Part shown: positions 17,176-26,575 of the stretch, in pieces
Numbering within the stretch: the first letter of the stretch is position 1
Layout: every line of letters begins with the position of its first letter
Assembly (NCBI GenBank): GCA_003134045.1
Contig: PLAH01000197.1
Span: 1-64,000 of the forward strand
Reading direction: 5' to 3'
DNA: 64,000 nt
Source: Gammaproteobacteria bacterium
Lineage (GTDB): Bacteria; Pseudomonadota; Gammaproteobacteria; Steroidobacterales; Steroidobacteraceae
Notes under the pieces: generated by a model
Databases searched by the model: none
What the model saw: the letters and a program-made list of their open reading frames with translations, nothing else
Told to the model about the DNA's origin: nothing
Position numbers and translations under genes: made by a program

Positions 17176-18382
17176 ATGCCGCTCAGCGAGACCGTCATCC
17201 GCCAGACGAAGGCCGAGTCCAAAGCGATCAAACTGTTCGATGGACGCGGGTTGTTCCTTATCATCAAGCCCAACGGTGCCCGCGGTTGGCGGTTCAAGTA
17301 CCGCATCGACGGTCGCGAGAAGCTGCTCTCGTTCGGCGTGTATCCCGACGTCCCGCTGAAGCTCGCCCGCGACCGTCGCGAGGCGGCGCGGCAGCAGCTC
17401 GCCTCCGGCATCGACCCGGGCACCAAGCGCAAGGCCGAGAAGGTCGCCCAGGGCAACACCTTCGAGGCCATCGCCCGTGAGTGGCTGGCGCTGCAAGAAC
17501 CCAAGCTCGCGCCGGCGACGTTCGCCAAGGCGACTTGGACGCTCGAGACGCTGATCTTTCCTGGCCTCGGCAGGCGGCCGATCGCTAAGATCGCCGCGCC
17601 CGACCTGCTGGCGGTGCTGCGCAAGATCGAAGTGCGGGGGACCTACGAGACCGCCCACCGAGCGAAGCAACGCTGCGGCCAGGTGTTCCGGTACGCCATC
17701 GCCACCGGCCGCCGCCCACGACATCACCGCCGCCCTACGCGGTGCGCTGGCCCCCGTGGTGACGACGAACCATGCCGCCGTCACCGATCCCGCCCGCGTC
17801 GGTGAACTGCTGCGCGCCATCGACGGTTACCGGGGCAGTCTCGTGACGAGCTACGCGTTGAAACTCGCGCCGCTGACCTTCGTCCGCCCGGGTGAGCTGC
17901 GCCATGCGACGTGGTCCGAGCTGGCCCTCGACCAAAGCGAGTGGCGCATCCCCGCCGAACGCATGAAGATGCGCGAGGTCCACATCGTTCCCTTGAGCCG
18001 CCAGCCCGTCGAACTCCTGCGCGAGCTCCAATCGATCTCCGGCCGCAGCAGCTACGTCTTCCCGGCCCTCGGCAACGTGCATCGACCGATGAGCGAGAAC
18101 ACCGTCAACGCCGCGCTCCGGCGCTTGGGCTACGCGCACGACGAGATGACCGGCCACGGCTTCCGCTCGATGGCCTCGACACTGCTCAACGAACAGGGCT
18201 GGCACCCTGACCTCATCGAGCTGCAGCTCGCCCACGCCGAGCGCAACCAGGTCCGCGCCGCCTACAATCGAGCGCAACGCTTGGTCGAGCGGCGCAAGAT
18301 GATGCAGGCGTGGGCGGATTATCTGGACCAGCTCAAACTCGCGACGGGCGGCTCGGCGAACGAACGGATGCAGGCGGCGTAG
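17176..18382 (+). pseudogene. P4-type tyrosine integrase, frameshifted
   Basis: The N-terminal half begins MPLSETVIRQTKAESKAIKLFDGRGLFL, the DUF4102 arm-binding domain of P4-like integrases, followed by a core-binding domain. At about 17713, in a GC-rich GGCCGCCGCCC run, the frame shifts by one base. The other frame then supplies the catalytic domain: FVRPGELRHATW (Arg I), GHGFRSMAS (His-x-x-Arg) and LAHAERNQVRAAYNR (His/Tyr). Together they make a complete protein of about 400 residues. Apart from the shift all catalytic residues are intact, so the lesion is recent or a sequencing error. GAGG precedes the ATG. Confidence 0.88.
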
Positions 18383-18849
18383 GCGACGAGAATTCGTCTA
18401 ACGCTGGGGGTTTGGGCGCGACGCAACTACGGGCCCGGCAATAGCCTTCTCCTGCGCTTGGAACGCGATCTTCGGGCGTGACCTCTGTTTTTTCCCCGTG
18501 CGGCAATTGCCCAACAATGCGGTCCAATCTTCGGCGATGCCGGCGGACGAATCGGTTCGCGCGCTCCAGCGTAGCCCAGCGGACAGCGAAGTGCGCAGGT
18601 AAATGAATTCACTAGAAAGCACGGGGTCGGGGGATACCACGTTTTTTCCCCGTGGCGCGCGAAGGGGCGCCATAACCCATTGTGCAGACGTTGCTTTCGA
18701 TAGGGAGTAACTCCCTATCTTTTATCTTGCTAACGTTTCCGTTCGCTTCTCCTGCACATTTTGCGAATCGAAACCGGTATGCGCGCTACCAGCCGAGCCG
18801 AACCGGCGGCGCCGCGTCCAGCGTGAGGGGGATCCCGCCGACGAGCGCC
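18383..18849. repeat. Intergenic stretch with a dispersed repeat (18621-18780)
   Basis: No gene is seen between the integrase and the zeta relic. About 160 bases (18621-18780) resemble 55625-55793: both have GGGGTC.GGGGATAC, then GCCATAACCCATTG.GCAGAC, then ACTCCCT..CTTTTATCTTGCT and CGAATCG. Identity is moderate. No protein is encoded in either copy. It is a dispersed non-coding repeat, possibly a small structured element. Confidence 0.55.
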
Positions 18850-19081
18850 ACCACCGCGATGGCGGAAAGCGGGGCCGTGTACGCCAATACGAAGGCGTCT
18901 CCGCAGTTCTTGGACGTCAAAAAATGAAAGCTTCCACTCGTCGTAAACGTCCCGAAAGTTTTGCCGCCGGCGTCGGTGCGGCCTCCGGATGGCGGCGAAG
19001 ACGGCACGTAAGATTGCTCGGATGCACGGGACGCCGATCTACATCGTCGAGGACGGAAAAATCGTCGCAAAGAGGCCCTGA
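18850..19081 (+). pseudogene. Second zeta-toxin C-terminus plus small-partner relic
   Basis: A short frame ends AVYANTKASPQFLDVKK, the C-terminal pattern of zeta-like toxins. Its TGA overlaps an ATG at 18924 that starts MKASTRRKRPESFAAGVG. That second frame is shifted by one base and continues in another frame to MHGTPIYIVEDGKIVAKRP. The same two-gene order as 1571-2055 is therefore present, but both genes are broken here. Most of the toxin is gone. Confidence 0.6.
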
Positions 19082-19089
19082 TACTCCCA

Positions 19090-20082
19090 ATGCGGTATTG
19101 GTGGGTCAATCAGAATCAGACCTACCGGCACGAGGTGGCGGGCGGCTATCTGTGGTCCCCGAAACGCAAGTCCAATGGCGGGGTCAACCCATTCTATGAG
19201 TCCATGCGAGAGGTCGCTCCCGGCGACATCATCCTATCGTTCGCCGACACCCGGATCGCCGCCATCGGCATCGCCCGATCCCACTGCTATGAATGCCCGA
19301 AGCCACCCGAATTTGGTTCGGCCGGCATGAATTGGGATGCGGTCGGGCGGAAGGTCGAGGTCAAATTTACGGAGTTGGGAAACCGAATTCGGCCGGCGGA
19401 GCACATGAAGATACTGGGTCCCCGACTGCCCAAGAAATACTCGCCGCTGCTGTCCGACGGGCGCGGAAGCCAGTCGGTGTACCTCGCAGAAATTCCGGTC
19501 GTGATGTTTGCGGCCTTGCGCGCTTTGATCGGATACGAGGCACGCCAAACCCTGGGGGTCGCCGAATCCTGGAACGATCTGGACACCGCCGCCGACACGC
19601 CTCTGCGCGACGTGTTCACCTGAGAGGATCACCTGCGGGAATCGATCGAGGGCGACGTCACGATCCCGGAGACCCAGCGGCAGGCCGTCATCCAGGCCCG
19701 ACGGGGACAAGGGATCTTCAGGCAGAGGGTGTCCAACGTCGAACGAAAGTGCCGAATCACCGGCGTCAGCAACCCCGAGCACCTTCGGGCGAGTCACTGT
19801 AAACCGTGGCGGGACAGCTCGAACGAAGAGCGACTCGACGGAGAGAACGGCCTCCTGTTGACACCCAGCATCGACCATCTATTCGACCGAGGCTTCATAG
19901 GATTCGAGAGGAGCGGGGCGCTCCTGATTTCGCCCGTGGCGGACCGGAAATCGCTTGAACGAATGGGGGTGCGAACCGGTGCGCGATTGAACGTCGGCAC
20001 GGTTGCCGAGGGACAGCGCCGGTATCTCGATTGGCATCAGGAATATGTGTTTCTGCAATCGCGGCTGAGCCGGGAACGGTAA
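19090..20082 (+). pseudogene. EVE-like/HNH endonuclease interrupted by a stop codon
   Basis: The first frame (177 codons) starts MRYWWVNQNQTYRHEVAGGY and includes VAPGDIILSFADTRIAAIGIA, resembling EVE/PUA-like modified-base readers. A single TGA at 19621-19623 ends it. The same frame then runs on without further stops through RQRVSNVERKCRITGVSN, HLRASHCKPW, DGENGLLLTPSIDHLFDRGF, an HNH_2 nuclease with His, Asn and His in place. The natural protein is about 330 residues, a likely modification-dependent restriction enzyme. The stop is probably TGG to TGA, so one base separates it from a full gene. Confidence 0.85.
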
Positions 20083-20145
20083 TCAGTGTCTCGGGGATTG
20101 TAGCGCTCGCTGTGTGCCGCTCGTCGGTAACCGATGGATCGGATT

Positions 20146-20520
20146 TCAATTGCGCTTGGGTGTCGCCGCGATCGCCAAGCCGAGTTCCACCCGATCATAA
20201 ATGACTTTTGGCGCAATTCGGCCGTGCTCGCCAGGTTCGAGGCGAACAAGTCCATAGCCTGCCATCGTCTTCAGAGTTCGGGAAAGATTCGACTTCGCAC
20301 GCCCCGTGAGCTGCGCCAATTCCTCGATCGAACCCGGCGCTGCCTCGCTGATAATCCGAAGCAGCTCCCGATTGCCAGCAGACAAAACTTTGGCAAAGGA
20401 CTCGGTCGACGTGAACCAGACACGCGGTTCGTCGGCTACACGATGCTCGCCACGCGCCACCGCGAGCGTGCGCGCCTTCATTTCTGCGTACGTGGATATG
20501 CCTACTTTGAGCGTCTTCAT
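20146..20520 (-). CDS. Winged-helix transcriptional regulator, antitoxin-like
   Basis: 124 residues with a winged HTH at about 50-100: ELLRIISEAAPGSIEELAQLTGRAKSNLSRTLKTMAGYGLVRLE. The MarR-like arrangement resembles HVO_A0114-type regulators found beside toxin-like proteins. Its ATG overlaps the upstream gene's stop by 4 bases, so the two are one operon. It probably neutralises or represses the DUF6516 protein; that is inference from pairing. Confidence 0.75.
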   Translation of the reverse strand: MKTLKVGISTYAEMKARTLAVARGEHRVADEPRVWFTSTESFAKVLSAGNRELLRIISEAAPGSIEELAQLTGRAKSNLSRTLKTMAGYGLVRLEPGEHGRIAPKVIYDRVELGLAIAATPKRN

Positions 20521-20873
20521 GTGATCACACCTCGTTCTCGCAGTACGGAGTCGACTGCGTTCCAGAAATCTGCCAGGAGACTTGCCGCGTCTCGGTATTC
20601 GTAGGCTTTGATCGTACTCAGGCTGTGTCGATGGTCTTGGGGTCCGCCGAACTCCTGCCTGGCTACACGGTGAGCGTCATCAAAGCCTACCAATCGCTCT
20701 CCGTCAGGTCCGTGCAGCGTCAGCGAATAATCGAGTCCGTGCGGCTTCTCCAGCGACGCCGGCACGCGCGTCACCACGAACCTGACCCAGTGACCCCCTT
20801 CCGGATCGACCACGAGTGCCTGTCCGTCGAGATCCAGAAGCGTGTCCAGGCTCGGGTCGGGAGGTGCTGTCAC
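20517..20873 (-). CDS. DUF6516 (toxin-6-like) protein
   Basis: 118 residues: LDYSLTLHGPDGERLVGFDDAH, then DHRHSLSTIKAYEYRD and LLADFWNAVDSVL. The Asp-Asn/Asp-Ala-His motif and the DH.H segment are typical of DUF6516, a family often paired with an HTH gene as here and suspected to be a toxin. The translation overlap with the downstream regulator supports a TA-like unit. There is no experimental function known to me. Confidence 0.7.
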   Translation of the reverse strand: MTAPPDPSLDTLLDLDGQALVVDPEGGHWVRFVVTRVPASLEKPHGLDYSLTLHGPDGERLVGFDDAHRVARQEFGGPQDHRHSLSTIKAYEYRDAASLLADFWNAVDSVLRERGVIT

Positions 20874-20974
20874 TTTTGAAGGTTATCACACTGACATAAC
20901 TCATGAAAGTCAAAGCAGGCGAGGCATATCGACTTGCTACGACAGGATTTTTCGTGGAACTCGGCACTGGATCG

Positions 20975-23728
20975 TTACCAACGCTTCTGAATTTGCACTG
21001 CGATGAGCCGTCCCACCGGAGAGGCGTTCGTCCCGTCGAACGGAATCCCGCTACGCCCGGTCGGCAGATCCGCTGCGGGAATCTGCAAATAGGGCGGCCT
21101 TTGATCCATCAAATTCTGGACGCTGAGACCCACCTGCCAATCGCTCCACGGCTTACCTTGCTTGGTCCCCGTCGAATATCCCAGATAGACATCCGCAGTC
21201 GTCCAGGAGCCAATCCTTTGCGGTGGGCTAAAAAGAGTGTTCTGATAGCCGTTCACATAGCTCAGCGACACATCGACCGTCGCCCCGCCCCTCGTCCAAT
21301 TGAACCCCGACCGTCCCTTGAATTTCGGCGGCTCGCCCAGCGTATTGTCGACGGTGAACTCTGGTTCAGCCGCGATGGTCCGGATGCGGTCTGTTACCAA
21401 ATATTGACCGGCGATCCATAGCCCGACGTCGCCGTAGTCAGTCCTCCAACCATAACGCGACGACATGTTCACCCCGGCCTCGCGCGTGGTCGCGGTATTC
21501 GCGAGCTGATCGTCCACGATAAAGTCCACGCCGGCTGGCCCAAGCCCCGCGTTGTCGCCCTGGAATCTACCGCCGGCAAAGTAGGCTTGCACGTACTGCA
21601 AATAATAGGGTTTGGCGTTGAGCGTAATGAATTGCAGCTGCGGCTGCGATGGGATCGGTTGTGCCTGAATGAGTTGGGTCTGGATCCGATTATCGAAGCG
21701 CAACCAAAATCCATTTGTTGAGAGCGTCAAACCCGGAAGAGGCGTCGGTTGATACTCGAATCCCAGAGTGACTGATGAAGCGTTCTCGGCATGCAAACCA
21801 GGATTTCCCCCATTGATGATCAAGGCATCCGTCTTGCTGGGCGAAGGTTCGCCGGAGGGAAACAAGGCCGTATACGCAGTGACGGGGGCCCCCAACTGCG
21901 AGAGCAGCGGCGACTTGAACGACGTGCTCGCCGTGCCCTTCAACCGCAGACCCGTCAGCGGCTCCCACAGCCAACCAATTTTCGGATTGTGGGTCGAGCC
22001 AAATCCCTGGTAATGGTCGAAGCGAAAAGCCCCGGACACCTCCAGGCGCCGCAATCCACGCGGCCCATCGGAAACGATCGGAGCGATCACCTCCGCATAC
22101 CCGCTGGCCACGGTGCGGCTCTGCGACACCTCCGTATAGTTTTGGACGATATTGGTGACACTTTGAAAATCCTCGGAGCGAACGCTGGCTCCCCAGGATT
22201 CCTTGACGGTCCCGTCGCCTAGATCGGGGACCGGACCGCTCAATAGGATGTCCACGCCGCGCACATCCGAGTTCGCTTCCTCGCGGTCGAAACCGGAAAC
22301 GCCATCGAACACTCCGTTTGCACCGCCCGTTACAGTGTCCGCAAGCTGCCGAATGCTGGAGTAATTGGCTGTCAGGGTGGCGTTCCACTGCTCGAACAGA
22401 TGACGATCAACCGTCACGCTGGCTGCCGATTGCGTGACGTGTCCGGCGGAAAACTGGGGGCCGTTCACCGAGGAGTTGATTCCATTCTGGACACCATAAT
22501 TCTCGAAGTGGCGGTCCGTGTAGAGAAGGTCGGCGGAGGTCATCAGACCATCGGCAACCTCTTGACGACCAGTGACGAAGACACTCTGCCGCCGATTCTC
22601 CGGAAGCAACGAGAAATGACCGCCTTGCGAGCCAATCCAGGACCGTTGGGACGCGTCCAGGCCGCCTTGGTCATCATATTCATAGTCGACCATCAGGTTG
22701 CCTGTGCTCCAAGACCGGCCGGCCACCTGAGACGCGGTAACCTCCGCGGCGCCCCCCTGCGTCGCCCGGCCATAGCGAAGCCCGGTTTCCTCACCCTCAA
22801 AGTTACGACGCGTGATGATATTGACGACCCCTGCCACGGCATCTGAGCCATAAATGGCGGAGGCGCCGTCATCCAATACTTCGATGTGATCGACCGCACT
22901 CAAGGGGATTTGTGAAATATCGACGATGGAACCGTCGAGCCCGCCCGCAGCGAGGCGACGCCCGTTTAGCAGCGTGAGCGTCGAGCCGGGGCCAAGGCCC
23001 TTCAGATTGAAGCCCGCGCCCCCGAACACGTTGCTCGACGCTCCCTGTTCGAAGCTGCCCAGCCCCGCATTGGTGTTGACCGTCGCCACGGTGTCGGTGC
23101 CAGCATAGTTTTCGGTCATCTTGCGACCGAATTGCTCCAGAGTCGCGCTGCCGGACTCCTGTATTTCCTCGCGCGTGTGGATGATCATTGAGGAACCGAC
23201 CGGCGTCTCTCCCGGGATGTGCGTTCCGGTGACGACGATGGTCCTCAGCACCGCCTCACGCAGCCCCGTAGAATCCGGATCCGATGTGGTGTCATGCCGG
23301 ACGGTATTAGAACTCTCGGTGGGAGACATTGCTGATCGCTCGACATCGTTGATCGATGGGGGATCTTCCGGTCGCGATGGTGTGACTAGAATGGCGCCGT
23401 CCGGATGCTCGATCAGTCGCAGGCTGTCACCCTCGACCAACCGATGAACGGCCGCCAACGTCGTCATTCGGCCGTCCACGCCTGGCGTCGTGAGCCCCTT
23501 TAGTTGATCCGCGTCGTATACCAGTTCCAACCGGAATTGCTTCGCCAGTTGTTCGAGCGCGTCCACCAGCAAGCCCGGGGGAATATCGATGTCGTGCAGA
23601 TCCGCGTCCGCGGCGCGGGACACCTCGGCCGATTCGGTCGGAACGTAGCTGCACACCACCCACAGCAAGGTCACCGAAACGGCACTCATGAACCAGCGCC
23701 GTACGCCCAACATCCTGTCTTGGCTCAT
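20975..23728 (-). CDS. FecA-type TonB-dependent transducer receptor with STN domain
   Basis: 917 residues. A signal region is followed by an STN domain (about 45-115: DIDIPPGLLVDALEQLAKQF), which contacts the FecR-like anti-sigma factor. The TonB box region IVVTGTHIPGETPVGSS and the plug (TLTLLNGRRLAAGG, IEVLDDGASAIYGSDAVAGV) come next, then the barrel to GRLIAVQIQKRW. The plug style (Q.P..AVDRIEVL.DGASA.YG) is that of receptors for complex organic ligands in Steroidobacter- and Caulobacter-like bacteria. It is last in the sigma-FecR-receptor operon and would signal ligand binding to the ECF sigma factor. Confidence 0.93.
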   Translation of the reverse strand: MSQDRMLGVRRWFMSAVSVTLLWVVCSYVPTESAEVSRAADADLHDIDIPPGLLVDALEQLAKQFRLELVYDADQLKGLTTPGVDGRMTTLAAVHRLVEGDSLRLIEHPDGAILVTPSRPEDPPSINDVERSAMSPTESSNTVRHDTTSDPDSTGLREAVLRTIVVTGTHIPGETPVGSSMIIHTREEIQESGSATLEQFGRKMTENYAGTDTVATVNTNAGLGSFEQGASSNVFGGAGFNLKGLGPGSTLTLLNGRRLAAGGLDGSIVDISQIPLSAVDHIEVLDDGASAIYGSDAVAGVVNIITRRNFEGEETGLRYGRATQGGAAEVTASQVAGRSWSTGNLMVDYEYDDQGGLDASQRSWIGSQGGHFSLLPENRRQSVFVTGRQEVADGLMTSADLLYTDRHFENYGVQNGINSSVNGPQFSAGHVTQSAASVTVDRHLFEQWNATLTANYSSIRQLADTVTGGANGVFDGVSGFDREEANSDVRGVDILLSGPVPDLGDGTVKESWGASVRSEDFQSVTNIVQNYTEVSQSRTVASGYAEVIAPIVSDGPRGLRRLEVSGAFRFDHYQGFGSTHNPKIGWLWEPLTGLRLKGTASTSFKSPLLSQLGAPVTAYTALFPSGEPSPSKTDALIINGGNPGLHAENASSVTLGFEYQPTPLPGLTLSTNGFWLRFDNRIQTQLIQAQPIPSQPQLQFITLNAKPYYLQYVQAYFAGGRFQGDNAGLGPAGVDFIVDDQLANTATTREAGVNMSSRYGWRTDYGDVGLWIAGQYLVTDRIRTIAAEPEFTVDNTLGEPPKFKGRSGFNWTRGGATVDVSLSYVNGYQNTLFSPPQRIGSWTTADVYLGYSTGTKQGKPWSDWQVGLSVQNLMDQRPPYLQIPAADLPTGRSGIPFDGTNASPVGRLIAVQIQKRW

Positions 23729-23746
23729 ATCCGTCTCGTCTCTGAC

Positions 23747-24772
23747 TCAGCGTCTTGTCAAACGGACGCTCGCGCCATCCTCGGCGACGTGGATCGGGAA
23801 TCCATTCTGTAGGAGCCACAGGAACGCGTCAGAATCCGCGAAGCGGAAGCGGCCACCGATCCGCAGCGTGGCAATCGTCGGGTCCGCAATCACGATCCTG
23901 CGGGGGTTGTATCGGTTGAACTCGGCAATGGCCTCGGCGAGCGGCGTGTCATGAAAAACCACATAGCCGCTCCGCCAGCTCAATAAGTCCTCGGCCTGCC
24001 CGGGCTTCTCCGGCTCCACCAAGACCGTATCGTCACGCGTCTGCGCTGCCGAGCCGGCCGCCACGGCGGTTGCGGCCGAATGTGACAGCAGCGTCTCGCG
24101 GGACATTTTCACCCGTCCCTCGGTGACCATCACCCGGATATCGTCTTGATCGCGACGAACCGTGAACTGCGTGCCCACGGCGGTGACGCGTTTGTCGCCG
24201 CTTTCAACCACAAACGGCCGCGCGGGGTCCTTCTTCACTTCGAAGAAGGCTTCGCCCCGATCCAACCGGATGACGCGTCGAGCCGTCGTGAGATGAACGT
24301 GTATTTGGCTGTTGGTGTTCAACGTGACCGTCGAGCCGTCGGACAATGGCACGGTCGCCACCACGCCAACCTGAGTGCTGTATTCGGGAAGGTGGTTCAC
24401 GGAGACCAGCCATAGGCTGACCGCGACCGTTACCGCGACGAGGCCCGCCGCCAGGGCAGCCGCACGCCGCCCGAGCCACCCCGGTTTTGAGGACCCGACT
24501 GAGGGTTCGCTAGTAGCGTCGCCCGCCTGAAATCTCCACGCGCCGCGCGGCGGAATTACACCTGCCGGAATCCCGGCGCCCAGCGCCTGGAGCCGACCCG
24601 AACGCTCCCAGGCAGCCACCAGCCGTAAATACGCGATGCGATGCGCGGTCGCCCCATTTAGCCATGCTTCCAGCGCCCGCTCGTCGGCCGCAGTCCATGA
24701 GTCACCCTCGCGCCGAGCGAACCACGCTGCCGCTGCCGCCTCAATATCGGCGCTAGTGTTGCTTGGATTCAT
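23747..24772 (-). CDS. FecR-family anti-sigma/sensor protein
   Basis: 341 residues from MNPSNTSADIEAAAAAWFARREG. The N-terminal DUF4880 cytoplasmic domain binds the sigma factor (WTAADERALEAWL....HRIAYLRL). One membrane helix lies near residues 108-128 (AAALAAGLVAVTVAVSLWLV). The periplasmic FecR domain has VPLSDGSTVTLNTNSQIHV, RGEAFFEV and FVVESGDKRVTAVGTQF. A C-terminal STN-like segment follows (DTPLAEAIAEFNRYN). A start at 24793 is possible, but this one follows the family pattern. It overlaps the sigma gene by 20 bases. Confidence 0.9.
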   Translation of the reverse strand: MNPSNTSADIEAAAAAWFARREGDSWTAADERALEAWLNGATAHRIAYLRLVAAWERSGRLQALGAGIPAGVIPPRGAWRFQAGDATSEPSVGSSKPGWLGRRAAALAAGLVAVTVAVSLWLVSVNHLPEYSTQVGVVATVPLSDGSTVTLNTNSQIHVHLTTARRVIRLDRGEAFFEVKKDPARPFVVESGDKRVTAVGTQFTVRRDQDDIRVMVTEGRVKMSRETLLSHSAATAVAAGSAAQTRDDTVLVEPEKPGQAEDLLSWRSGYVVFHDTPLAEAIAEFNRYNPRRIVIADPTIATLRIGGRFRFADSDAFLWLLQNGFPIHVAEDGASVRLTRR

Positions 24773-25322
24773 GCTCAGATACCGCTTTCCCACGTGCGGG
24801 TTGGAACCGTTCGCTCACACCGAAGACCGCCTGCGCCAACGCCCGGACGCCTCGCCCCAATTGGCTTTCAACCGCTCCCTCGTCCAATCCGAGCCGCGCG
24901 GCGGTTTCGCGCTGCGATAGCCCCTCAACCCGGCGCAGCCACACGACGTTGCGGCATTTGTCGGACAGTGCGTCCAATGCCGCTGCCAATCGCTGCAATT
25001 CTTGTCGGGCATTTAACTGCCGCTCGGGCGACACGTGATCGACAAGAACGTTCAACCCGTCGACATCCGCGGTCGAGTCAATCGGCACGACACGGCTATG
25101 TCGCACCCGATCGGTCATCAAATTGCGCGCGGTCGCGAACAGGAACGCCTTGGGAGCCGTCGGGCGATTGTGGCGAGCGCTTTCGTAGACACGCACGTAA
25201 ATGTCCTGCCGGAGATCCGGCACTTCGCTGGCATTCGGCCAGACCCGAGTCAAATAGCCGACCAACACGCCCTCATGAGGAAGGATTTCCGCGGTGAACC
25301 AGTGATCGAGATCCGTGAGCAC
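24753..25322 (-). CDS. ECF RNA polymerase sigma factor (FecI-like)
   Basis: 189 residues. Region 2 is seen in DLRQDIYVRVYESARHN and AFLFATARNLMTDRVRH, region 4 in LSDKCRNVVWLRRVEGLSQRETAARLGLDEGAVESQLGRGVRAL. It is the first gene of the sigma-FecR-receptor operon and would direct transcription of the receptor when the ligand binds. Its own promoter must lie in the short space shared with the divergent HAF-repeat gene. Confidence 0.9.
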   Translation of the reverse strand: MLTDLDHWFTAEILPHEGVLVGYLTRVWPNASEVPDLRQDIYVRVYESARHNRPTAPKAFLFATARNLMTDRVRHSRVVPIDSTADVDGLNVLVDHVSPERQLNARQELQRLAAALDALSDKCRNVVWLRRVEGLSQRETAARLGLDEGAVESQLGRGVRALAQAVFGVSERFQPARGKAVSEHESKQH

Positions 25323-25443
25323 GCACCCACGATACTGGGGAAATCAGCGGAAATATAGGGAAAGAAAAATATTCCGGCGGCCGCGAAGGATTTTACTGGG
25401 TTGCTCGTCTACAGCCCATGTGCCTGACGCAAATACCTTGCCG

Positions 25444-26559
25444 ATGATCGATTACGACAGCAACCGAACCACCTTGGCCACGCTCGGTCAGCGCGACCAT
25501 TCTACTTACCGGAGGAATGCGCCGTTCTCCCATCTCGTCATCGACCCGTTCTTCGATCCCCCTACGATCGAGGCCGTCATCGGCGGGGTGATTACCGTTG
25601 ATTTTTCCGATTCGCAGCACGTTTACCATGGATTCGTGCGGGCGGCCGACGGCACGACAATCGTATTCGACTGCCCAGGGGTGAGTACCCATCTCGGCAA
25701 TGGGACCTTTCCCATCAGCATCAATTCCGTCGGCGTGGTAGTCGGCTCCTACAACGACGCCAACGGAACGTCGCATGGCTTCCTGCGTGCCACAGATGGT
25801 CATATCGTGAGCTTTGATGTCGCTGACGCCCATTTCGGAACAGATCCCGCCGATATCAATACTGCAGGTATTGTCACCGGGGCCTACGGTGATGTTAACG
25901 GCATAAGCCACGGCTTTGTCCGAGGATCCGATGGGGTGATCGCCATGTTTGATGCCCCGGACGGCGCCAATGGCACCAATCCCAGCAGCACCAACGACCT
26001 CGGGGTCATCACAGGGACGGCGCGCACCGGCAGCGAGGTTCTACGAGGTTTCGTTCGCACTCCCGATGGGAAGATTGTGGAATTCGATGTGCCGGGGGCG
26101 GCCAATGGAATGGTTCCGACCAGCATCAATAGCGAAGGTGTAGTGGTCGGGTATTTCGTCGATGCCGGGGGAGCGCAACACGCCTTTGTACGATCTGTGG
26201 ACGGCCAGATAACCGTCCTTGACGAACCTAACGGCAATGCCTCGCCGCCGTCCACGTCCGCCGTAAGCATTAATGCCGACGGATCGATCACGGGTGTTTA
26301 CCTGGACGCCAAAAATGAGCGTCATGGATTCGCGTTATTGGCGGCGGGCTCAAGCAGCTCTCCAACCTCCGCGTCGCCATCCAGCGCCGCCTCGACCACG
26401 GCCGCCTCCAGTGTCATGAGCCAACCCTTGAGCAGTTCCGCATCCCAAAGCCCGTCCGGTAGCGGCGGCGGCGGCTCGATGAGCTCCTTAGCTCTCTTGC
26501 TCCTACTCGCACAGGTTGGCGCGACGGCTGCAGTTTCCAAGCGGCAATGGAGCACCTAG
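25444..26559 (+). CDS. HAF-repeat surface protein with GlyGly-CTERM-like anchor
   Basis: About 371 residues from MIDYDSNRTT. The frame is open back to 25315, so the start is uncertain and no signal peptide is visible. It contains five or six repeats of about 45 residues with the pattern HGFVR..DG.I..FD.P.A..GT.P..IN..GVI.G.Y.D..G, as in extended-HAF repeat proteins. A Ser/Ala/Pro-rich linker leads to GSGGGGSMSSLALLLLL and KRQ, a glycine-rich motif, hydrophobic stretch and basic end like GlyGly-CTERM sorting signals. It is divergent from the sigma gene. It is probably an envelope-anchored beta-propeller-like protein of unknown binding target. Confidence 0.72.
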   Translation: MIDYDSNRTTLATLGQRDHSTYRRNAPFSHLVIDPFFDPPTIEAVIGGVITVDFSDSQHVYHGFVRAADGTTIVFDCPGVSTHLGNGTFPISINSVGVVVGSYNDANGTSHGFLRATDGHIVSFDVADAHFGTDPADINTAGIVTGAYGDVNGISHGFVRGSDGVIAMFDAPDGANGTNPSSTNDLGVITGTARTGSEVLRGFVRTPDGKIVEFDVPGAANGMVPTSINSEGVVVGYFVDAGGAQHAFVRSVDGQITVLDEPNGNASPPSTSAVSINADGSITGVYLDAKNERHGFALLAAGSSSSPTSASPSSAASTTAASSVMSQPLSSSASQSPSGSGGGGSMSSLALLLLLAQVGATAAVSKRQWST

Positions 26560-26575
26560 GTTGCCGCCGCACGCC

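Noticed and set aside
17735-18277. Minus-strand frame opposite the integrase catalytic domain
   Set aside because: Shadow of the conserved integrase domain on the plus strand.
26322-26555. Minus-strand frame opposite the HAF-protein C-terminus
   Set aside because: Its Pro/Leu-rich content mirrors the Ser/Gly-rich linker; there is no ribosome site or family match.
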